Shown here one piece after another: positions 58,387 to 64,000 of a stretch of DNA of 64,000 nucleotides; within the stretch, counting starts at the first letter, position 1, and each line of letters starts with the position of its first letter. A program made the translations under genes and the position numbers. The DNA is from DASUPK01 sp963833375 (GTDB lineage Bacteria > Actinomycetota > Thermoleophilia > Solirubrobacterales > 70-9), in the NCBI GenBank assembly GCA_963833375.1, contig CAWHXR010000001.1, positions 744,001-808,000 of the forward strand, given 5' to 3'. The notes beneath the pieces were generated by a model. It was not told the DNA's origin and searched no databases. It saw only the letters and a list, made by a program, of their open reading frames with translations.

Positions 58387-60711
58387 CTACTCCGCGGGGG
58401 TCTGCCTCTGGAGCGCGGGATCGCCCTCGACGTTGAGATTGGGCATGCCCCGGTCGAGCCAGCGCGGCAGGAACCAGTTCCGCTCGCCGATCAGCTCCAT
58501 CAGCGCCGGCACGATCAGGAGGACCACGAAGCCATCGATCGCGACTGACACCGCCAGGCCGACGCCGAACTGCTTGACGATCGGGTCGCCGTTGATCACA
58601 AAGCTGAAGAAGACGGCGAACATGATCGTCGCCGCGGCCGCGATCCAGCGCCCGCCGTTGATCAGACCGGCCCTGACCGCCTCGCTGTTCTCGGCGCCGC
58701 CCCCGTGGCGCTCCTCGATCCGGGAGACGAGGAACACCTGGTAGTCCATCGAGAGGCCGAAGAGGATCGCGAACATCATCAGCGGCACGTAGCTCACCAC
58801 CGGCATCTCGTGGTCGACGCCGATCAGGGAGAGGCCGAAGCCCTTCTCGAAGACGGCGGTGAGCACGCCGTATGAGGCGGCCACCGCGAGCAGGTTGAGC
58901 AGCGCGGAGGTGAGGGGGATCACCAGCGTGCGGAAGGCGAGCGTCAGGAACAGGAAGCTGAGCAGGACCACGATCCCGATCACGAGCGCGAGCTTGTCGC
59001 CGATCTTGGTCGCGAGGTCGATGTACGAGGCGGTGGTGCCGCCGACATAGGCGGTCATCCCCGTTCCCTTGGTCGCGTCTGGGATGGTCTTGTCACGCAG
59101 GTGGTTGACCAGGTCCTGGGTGGCGTACGCCGACGGTGAGGTCTTCGGCGTGACCGAGAAGACGGCGGCGTCGCCGCTCTTGTCCGTCTCGGCCGGGGTG
59201 ACCGACTGGACGTTCCCCTGTTTGGAGATCTCCTGCTCGAGGTTGACCAGACGGGGATCGCCCGCCGGCGTCGAGGCGATCTGCAGCTGCTCCGAGAGCT
59301 GCTGCTGCTGGGCCTGGAGCTGGGGGGTTGCCCCCTGGACCGCTTCCTCCTGCTGCAGCTGCGCCTGCTGCTGCTGGAGCTGCGCGACCTGGGAGGGATC
59401 GGAGGCCAGCGGCTTGCCGTAGACGTCGACGGCGATCAGCAGCGGCCCGTTGGTGCCGACGCCGAAGCCCTTGGTGAGCCCGTCGTAGGCCTGGCGCTCG
59501 GTGGTGTCGGTGGGCAGCTGGCCGAAGTCCGGGGCGCCGAGACGCAGGTCGAGCGCGGGAATCGCGATCAGGCCGAGCACCACGATGCCAGTCACCGAGG
59601 CGATCACCGGGTGATTTCGGAGCGCCCCCGCCCACCTGGTGAAGAAGCCCGGGTGTTCCTCGTCCTGCTTGCGCATTCCGAGCCGGAACGGCAGCGACAG
59701 GATCCGTCTTCCCAGCAAGCCGAGCAGCGCGGGGATCAGGGTGATCGCGGCCAGCACCGCCGTCGCCACGACGATTGCCGTCGTGTAGCCGAGCGCGCGG
59801 ACGAGCGGAATCCCGCTGAAGTAGAGACAGAGCAGGGCGATCACGACCATGACCCCGGCGAAGACGACCGCCGATCCCGAGCTGGCGATCGAGCGCGCGA
59901 TCGAGTCCTCGGGCTCCGCCCCCTCACGGAGCAGGCGTAAGTGCCGGCTGATGATGAACAGGGAGTAGTCCGTCCCGACGGCCAACCCGAGCATGACCCC
60001 CAGCGTCGGCGCGATCGAGGGCACGTCGATGACGTGGCCCGCGAGGCCGACGATCGCCAGGCCGACGGCCACCGCGATCACCGCGGTGGTCACGGGGAGC
60101 GGCGCGGAGACGAGGGTCCTGAACGCGAAGAGGAGGATGAACAGCGCGCCGATCACTCCGATGATCTCGCTCGGTCTCGTGCTCGGGCTCGAGAGCTGCT
60201 GGCCGAGGTATCCCCCGGCCGAGACCTGGATGCCGGCGTTGCGCGCCGGATCGGCCGAGTCGAGGACGCTGTTCGCCTCGTTGTCGTCGAGGTCGCCGGA
60301 GGAGACCTTGAGGGCCACCGCGATGTAGGCGATCTTGCCGTCCTTGGTGATGTTGTTGGCGCCCTCCTGGCTGAACGGGCTGATGGCCTGCTGGACGTAT
60401 TGGTTCTGCGACAGTGACTTCACCGCCGCGTCGACCGCCTGCTTGTTCTGGCCCTGGGCCAGCGACGTGCCGGACTGCAGGACGATTGGGACGCTGCCGT
60501 TCGCCTGAGCGGGCAGCTTCTGGTCGAGCAGATTGGTGGCGCTCTGGGAGCCCGTCCCCGGGAGGTCGAGGTTGTCGTTCTCCGGGCGGCCGACCGAATT
60601 CGCGAAGACCACCAGGCCGATGGCGATCACGATCCAAGCGGCGAGGACCCACGGGGCCCGTCGCGCAGCGAAGCCCCCGAGCCTGTGCAGCAGGGCACTC
60701 ATCCGGGGCAT
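58387..60711 (-). CDS. MMPL-family RND transporter
   Basis: 774 residues. Two halves each with a large periplasmic domain and about six helices: N-terminal FAARRAPWVLAAWIVIAIGLVVF, APTLGVMLGLAVGTDYSLFIISRHLR (proton-relay D/Y), second half FAILFGLSMDYQVFLVSRIEERHG. The second external domain has a glutamine-rich coiled coil (QVAQLQQQQAQLQQEE.., about 400 on). MMPL proteins export lipids, siderophores or drugs. ATG 60711 chosen; ATG 60702 (MSALLHRLG) is equally likely. Encoded opposite tRNA-Val on the downstream side. Confidence 0.86.
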   Translation of the reverse strand: MPRMSALLHRLGGFAARRAPWVLAAWIVIAIGLVVFANSVGRPENDNLDLPGTGSQSATNLLDQKLPAQANGSVPIVLQSGTSLAQGQNKQAVDAAVKSLSQNQYVQQAISPFSQEGANNITKDGKIAYIAVALKVSSGDLDDNEANSVLDSADPARNAGIQVSAGGYLGQQLSSPSTRPSEIIGVIGALFILLFAFRTLVSAPLPVTTAVIAVAVGLAIVGLAGHVIDVPSIAPTLGVMLGLAVGTDYSLFIISRHLRLLREGAEPEDSIARSIASSGSAVVFAGVMVVIALLCLYFSGIPLVRALGYTTAIVVATAVLAAITLIPALLGLLGRRILSLPFRLGMRKQDEEHPGFFTRWAGALRNHPVIASVTGIVVLGLIAIPALDLRLGAPDFGQLPTDTTERQAYDGLTKGFGVGTNGPLLIAVDVYGKPLASDPSQVAQLQQQQAQLQQEEAVQGATPQLQAQQQQLSEQLQIASTPAGDPRLVNLEQEISKQGNVQSVTPAETDKSGDAAVFSVTPKTSPSAYATQDLVNHLRDKTIPDATKGTGMTAYVGGTTASYIDLATKIGDKLALVIGIVVLLSFLFLTLAFRTLVIPLTSALLNLLAVAASYGVLTAVFEKGFGLSLIGVDHEMPVVSYVPLMMFAILFGLSMDYQVFLVSRIEERHGGGAENSEAVRAGLINGGRWIAAAATIMFAVFFSFVINGDPIVKQFGVGLAVSVAIDGFVVLLIVPALMELIGERNWFLPRWLDRGMPNLNVEGDPALQRQTPAE

Positions 60712-60749
60712 CCTCTCATGCGCCCAGGGCGATTTGTCGCTGGATGGGA

Positions 60750-61175
60750 CTAGGGCGGACGGGCTACTCCGGCCAGCCCGGCGACTTCGAGGGCCTCCTT
60801 GGGATCGAGGAAGGCCCGGACCCAGATCGCCTTGCCGCGCTGGTACTCGACCAGGTAGGCCCAGGGCGACTCGATCTCGACGCCACTTTCCGTGCCATGT
60901 GCGCGCAGCCGGCCCATCGCGAGGACTCGATCGCCGAGGTCCCGCGTCTCCGCCACCTCGAGGTGAAGGTCCTCGAAAGCGTCGACCAGGTCCTGAAGCC
61001 CCTTCCTCACCTCCTCCTGCCCCCGAAACGTCGTCGTTTCCCCTCCAAGCGATGCCGCCACCCCGGGATGCCACTCCGCCTCCGGGTCGAGTTGCTCCAG
61101 CACCGCGTCAAAGTCTCGGCGGTTGAACGCTTCAAGGGCGCGCTTGAAAAGCTCCACGTTCTCCTGCGACGTCAT
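60750..61175 (-). CDS. SnoaL-like (NTF2-fold) protein
   Basis: 141 residues: NVELFKRALEAFNRRDFDAVLEQLDPEAEWHP, EEVRKGLQDLVDAFEDLHLEVAET, and a final VEYQRGKAIWVRAFLDPKEALEVAGL. NTF2-fold cone proteins of this kind are cyclases, hydrolases or small-molecule binding proteins; no catalytic dyad is clear. It is an intact relative of the remnant at 23695. Start at ATG 61175 fits the family; ATG 61190 adds five residues. Confidence 0.78.
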   Translation of the reverse strand: MTSQENVELFKRALEAFNRRDFDAVLEQLDPEAEWHPGVAASLGGETTTFRGQEEVRKGLQDLVDAFEDLHLEVAETRDLGDRVLAMGRLRAHGTESGVEIESPWAYLVEYQRGKAIWVRAFLDPKEALEVAGLAGVARPP

Positions 61176-61211
61176 CACTCCGCCCTTCATTTCGTTTCCG
61201 GGTGTCCCTCA

Positions 61212-61517
61212 CTAATCGTCGCCCGCGGCTTGATCGTCACGAGCCCCGCCCGCGATCACCTCTCGCCGCTGGTGATAGTCCTCCACGGAGATCGCACCTT
61301 CGGCAAACCGGCGATCGAGGATCTCGCTCGGTGTCTCCTTTCGCTCCCCTCCCCAGCGCCAGCCGCCGGAAGCGCCGCGGACGAGCCAGACGACCCCGAG
61401 GATGATCCCTGCCCAGAAGAGCACCATCGCGATCATCATCACGACCATCCATCCCGAGCTGACGTCGCCGTGCATGTCCCAGCTGTTGTCAGCGAGAACC
61501 GTAAGTGCGGTGTTCAT
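61212..61517 (-). CDS. SHOCT-domain membrane protein
   Basis: 101 residues: one or two N-terminal helices (WMVVMMIAMVLFWAGIILGVVWLV), then a C-terminal SHOCT motif, SEILDRRFAEGAISVEDYHQRREVI. SHOCT modules help oligomerisation or tether proteins. ATG 61517 chosen (GAGGAGG 5 nt upstream) over the in-frame GTG two codons earlier. Leads a run of tiny stress-associated genes on the minus strand. Confidence 0.78.
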   Translation of the reverse strand: MNTALTVLADNSWDMHGDVSSGWMVVMMIAMVLFWAGIILGVVWLVRGASGGWRWGGERKETPSEILDRRFAEGAISVEDYHQRREVIAGGARDDQAAGDD

Positions 61518-61554
61518 TTGCACCTCCTCTGTGGAAGGGATGGTGCGCCTCCGC

Positions 61555-61752
61555 TCAGGCGCGAGCCATCTCCACTTCGTCCTTCAACATGCCGCGAAGC
61601 TGCTCCCGCAGCTCCGGGGTGTCCTCCTTGCCGTGCACCGAAGCTGCGTGCTCGGCCGCGGCGTTGAGGACGTGCTCCTCTTCGCCTGAGAGGTAGAGGG
61701 TGCAGCCGGTGTCATCCGGGAAGTCGCGGCAGTCGATCCACTTGCGTTCCAT
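61555..61752 (-). CDS. DUF1059 protein
   Basis: 65 residues typical of DUF1059: KWIDCRDFPDDTGCTLYLSGEEEHVLNAAAEHAASVHG, with the conserved CRD..C.L and GEEEHVL...H. AAGGAGATCC precedes the ATG. Small cytosolic protein of unknown activity, often near stress genes. Its start lies inside the frameshifted end of the CMD gene. Confidence 0.82.
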   Translation of the reverse strand: MERKWIDCRDFPDDTGCTLYLSGEEEHVLNAAAEHAASVHGKEDTPELREQLRGMLKDEVEMARA

Positions 61753-62268
61753 GGGGATCTCCTTGTCTGGTCGGTTCTCTGCGCTCAGTTCCCTGCGCCG
61801 CCTGGACTGAAGCAGCACTCCGCTCCTCGAGCACGTGGGTCGCCTTCTCCGCTGTCATCTCGGTGGCGCGCTCTTGCACGTACTCCGCCATCTTCAGCGC
61901 CGCCTCGACCTCCGTTGAGCTGAGCCCGGCCTCGAGGGCCGTGCCAATGTGGAGGTCGAGCAGCGGGTGCGAGTTGGCGCCGACGCTCGCCCCAGGGCGA
62001 CCAGCTCGTGGACCCTCGACTTGTCGGCGACCGGGCCAGGCTCCGGCACAGAGCCGACGCGCCCGAGGAGCTCGTCGACCCTGGCCGTGAGCAGCTCGGT
62101 CGCCTCATGACGGACGGCTTGGGCCCTGGCCACCGCGTCGGCCAGCTCGGTCTCGGAGAGCCCGGCCTCGCGCCCCGCGGGCAGATGGTGCTCGATGCAG
62201 GGCCGGCAGTTGGCCCCGAGGCTTGCGCCGATCGCAGCGAGCTCCTTCTCTCGTTGCTCAAGACGCAT
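61712..62268 (-). CDS. Two-domain carboxymuconolactone decarboxylase/AhpD-like protein, frameshifted
   Basis: Domain 1 reads MRLEQREKELAAIGASLGANCRPCIEHHLPAGREAGLSETELADAVARAQ, with the AhpD-type CRPCxxxH redox motif. Domain 2 (ASVGANSHPLLDLHIGTALEAGLSSTEVEAALKMAEYV) follows in another frame and lacks the cysteines; adding one G to the run near 61990 joins them. Stop is either 61712 in that frame or 61785 in a third. Start overlaps the upstream gene. AhpD-like domains reduce peroxiredoxins or act as peroxidases. Indel probably a sequencing error. Confidence 0.7.
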
Positions 62269-62539
62269 GAGCCACCGCCTCGGTCGAGGAGAGCTCGCTG
62301 ACTGGCTCGGCCTCGTCAGCCTTGCGCTCCTCGAGGAGCTCAAGGGTCCGCGCGGTGTTTGCGCGGATCTCCTCGATGCCGCGCATCATCCGCTTCGGCG
62401 GGAAGTCCTCGGGCATCTGCTGGAACATGCGCTCGCAGCCAGCCATGCCGCGCTCGTGCAGCTTGAGCTTCGGCACGACTGCCCGGGCAATCAGCACGCC
62501 GACACCAGTAAGGGCCGCAGCCGTTGCTATCCGTCGCAT
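62258..62539 (-). CDS. Small hypothetical protein
   Basis: 93 residues: an N-terminal hydrophobic stretch (IATAAALTGVGVLIARAVV) that could be a membrane anchor, then a helical charged domain with CERMFQQMPEDFPPKRMM and EEIRANTARTLELLEE. No family recognised. Translationally linked to the CMD gene (10-nt overlap with its start). Confidence 0.6.
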   Translation of the reverse strand: MRRIATAAALTGVGVLIARAVVPKLKLHERGMAGCERMFQQMPEDFPPKRMMRGIEEIRANTARTLELLEERKADEAEPVSELSSTEAVAHAS

Positions 62540-62622
62540 CCTCGCTCACCTCCTTATCTCTGGCTCTCTGACCCAGGTAGAACTATGCGTGGCCGTGGGC
62601 GTGTCGATGGAACAGCCCATGG

Positions 62623-62838
62623 TCAACGCGATGCAGTCCGTGCTCGAGTGGAGATGCCGATCCAGGTGTAGTTGGGGCAGTACCCCGTGGCCGACGTGGC
62701 CAGCATGATGCCGGCCACGACGAAGAGCACAATCCCGAGGACCGTGCCGGCGCCGAGAATGAACGCGGCGATGATCGCCACTGGCGCCACGAGGAAGCCC
62801 CGAACACCGCGATCTAAGGTGCCCATATTGCGGTTCAT
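62623..62838 (-). CDS. DUF2892 (YgaP-like) small membrane protein
   Basis: 71 residues: NRNMGTLDRGVRGFLVAPVAIIAAFILGAGTVLGIVLFVVAGIMLATSATGYCPNYTWIGIST, two helices plus the GYCP.Y...GIST ending typical of DUF2892. AAAAAGGAGGC precedes the ATG closely. Function unknown, often next to redox or stress genes. Confidence 0.8.
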   Translation of the reverse strand: MNRNMGTLDRGVRGFLVAPVAIIAAFILGAGTVLGIVLFVVAGIMLATSATGYCPNYTWIGISTRARTASR

Positions 62839-62938
62839 CGTTGCCTCCTTTTCTGAAGTCACTCCGACCGTCGCACCGCGCCTCCGATTTACAACCGCGC
62901 GGAGCACGGGTCTTCAATCAGTACTCAGCACCGAGCGC

Positions 62939-64000
62939 TCAGCCGGCGTCCGTGGCCAGCCCCTCCAAGGCATCGGCTGCCGCGGCGGGGCCCCCGGCCT
63001 CGGCAAACGCCCGAGCCAGCCGGTCCGCGCCCGGGCGGAGCTCGATCGCCTCATGGACCGCCGTCCGCAGACGGTCAGCGTTCAGCTTCCGTAGGGGCAG
63101 GCGAACGCCGGCGCCGGCCACCTCCACTCGGCGGGCGACCTCCGGCTGATCGCGGCCGAACGGAATCGCGACCACGGGCACCCCGTGAGCGAGCGCCTTC
63201 TGGGTGATGCCCATCCCGGCGTGGCAGACCACGCAGGCGGATCGCTCGATCACCGGGGTGTGCGGCACGAAGCGCTCGATCCGGACATTGGGCGGGGCCT
63301 CGATGCCGCCGGGATCGACGTCCGCAGTCGTGACGACGGCCTCGAACGGCTCGCCGGCGAACGCCTCACAGGCGGCCTCGAGGATGGGGCGGTCGTTCTG
63401 GAAGAGGGTCGAGCAGGTGACGAGCACCAGTTTCCCCTCGACCTCATCCAACCAGGCGGGCCGATCCGCGGGCGGCTCCCAGAGCCCCGGCCCGACCAGC
63501 CTCACCTTGGCGGGCCAATCGGAGCGGGGATACTCGAACGGCTCGGCGGTGAAGGCCAGCACCAGCGAGGCGGCCAGGTAGACGTCGTCGATCGTCCGCA
63601 CCGGCGGCAGGCCGAGTCCCTCGCGAACCGGGTTCATCCGCGAGGCGATCATGCGCTCGAGCGCCCCCAGTGCAACCTTCCGCACCAGCCTGTCCCGCAG
63701 GCGGCCGATCCGGTCATGCCGCGGCGCGAGGCCGAGCCCGAAGGGGGGCGCATCCCGTGAGGGCAGGGGCATCGGGGAGACGACCGTGAAGGCCCAGGGG
63801 AGACCGGATCGCTCGGCCGCCGCGGCCGCTCCCCAGGAGCCCTCGTCGATCAGCAGGACATCGGGCTGCTCGGCCTCGATCGCCTGCTCGAGGTCCGTGA
63901 CCTGGGCGGGAGCGCGATCGCCGAACTGGCCGAGTCCCGACCTGAGGGCGCCGAACCGTGTCCGCGCCTTCCAGTCGTCAGGCTCGAACGTCTCGATGGC
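62939..64000 (-). CDS. UGT/MGT-type glycosyltransferase, 5' end outside window
   Basis: At least 353 residues; the frame is open to the right edge. GT-B fold with C-terminal donor-site motif HAGMGITQKALAHGVPVVAIPFGRDQPEVA, the UDP-glycosyltransferase signature, and upstream VTCSTLFQNDRPILEA. Such enzymes move sugar from an NDP-donor onto small lipophilic acceptors (macrolides, flavonoids, sterols or carotenoids). The true N-terminus is not visible. Independent of the neighbouring DUF2892 gene (100 nt between). Confidence 0.83.
   Translation of the reverse strand, partial: AIETFEPDDWKARTRFGALRSGLGQFGDRAPAQVTDLEQAIEAEQPDVLLIDEGSWGAAAAAERSGLPWAFTVVSPMPLPSRDAPPFGLGLAPRHDRIGRLRDRLVRKVALGALERMIASRMNPVREGLGLPPVRTIDDVYLAASLVLAFTAEPFEYPRSDWPAKVRLVGPGLWEPPADRPAWLDEVEGKLVLVTCSTLFQNDRPILEAACEAFAGEPFEAVVTTADVDPGGIEAPPNVRIERFVPHTPVIERSACVVCHAGMGITQKALAHGVPVVAIPFGRDQPEVARRVEVAGAGVRLPLRKLNADRLRTAVHEAIELRPGADRLARAFAEAGGPAAAADALEGLATDAG

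Noticed and set aside
59270..59395. Repetitive CTGCTG/CAGCAG stretch as a CRISPR or microsatellite element
   Set aside because: It is coding sequence for the glutamine-rich coiled coil in the MMPL transporter; no regularly spaced direct repeats.

Overview
The window is GC-rich, densely coded DNA with very strong G/C bias at third codon positions, TAnnnT boxes only 6-10 nt ahead of many start codons (leaderless-type promoters), and tRNA genes without an encoded CCA tail. Together with the gene content (several UspA proteins, class III cyclases, ECF sigma with zf-HC2 anti-sigma, trehalose-synthase-type GT4, MMPL pump, many DUF stress proteins) this points to a deep-branching actinobacterium. 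Thermoleophilia/Solirubrobacterales is my best guess, but it is an inference from gene style and not a measured placement.

Layout. 0-6.3 kb: end of cydB, a flavoprotein oxidoreductase, a YpfJ-type zinc protease, and a translationally coupled pair (sphingosine-1-phosphate-lyase-like PLP enzyme plus FGGY kinase). 6.4-15.5 kb: a 1439-residue zinc-ribbon/kinase/ATPase/cyclase protein whose kinase lysine is moved as in eukaryotic WNK kinases, a methyltransferase, an NlpC/P60 hydrolase, a large GT-C-like membrane protein, a 28-residue membrane peptide and a UspA. 15.5-20.8 kb: secreted subtilase, tadA, phosphotriesterase-like enzyme, hemerythrin, tRNA-Ser(GGA), HAD phosphatase, YtoQ. 20.9-24.4 kb: tRNA-Ser(CGA) and a decayed 3.5-kb element bounded by a 63-nt repeat of the tRNA 3' half, holding a toxin-antitoxin pair, a methyltransferase and an IS256-type transposase scrap.

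25.8-45.6 kb is the most striking block: DUF1918, DUF2267, a baeRF-type release-factor homologue, a phosphoribosyltransferase-dienelactone hydrolase fusion, a Lon-like protease, UspA genes, an M50-CBS protease, two tandem P-type ATPases, an IMPase, PfkB kinases, a cyclase-UspA operon and a PiT/DUF47 phosphate module. Many of these families are the same ones that make up the mycobacterial DosR dormancy regulon, here physically clustered. 45.6-64 kb: SDR and zinc alcohol dehydrogenases, GST, YqgE, ZIP transporter, TreT-like glycosyltransferase, ECF sigma/anti-sigma, beta-carbonic anhydrase, two divergent beta-propeller proteins with the same membrane anchor, sulfatase, TetR, tRNA-Val(CAC), MMPL transporter, a run of tiny stress genes and the end of a UGT-type glycosyltransferase.

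Data quality matters here. At least seven otherwise intact genes are broken by one-base indels, mostly single extra bases in or next to G/C runs. I read these as uncorrected sequencing errors, reconstructed the products across them, and marked them as frameshifted CDS rather than pseudogenes.
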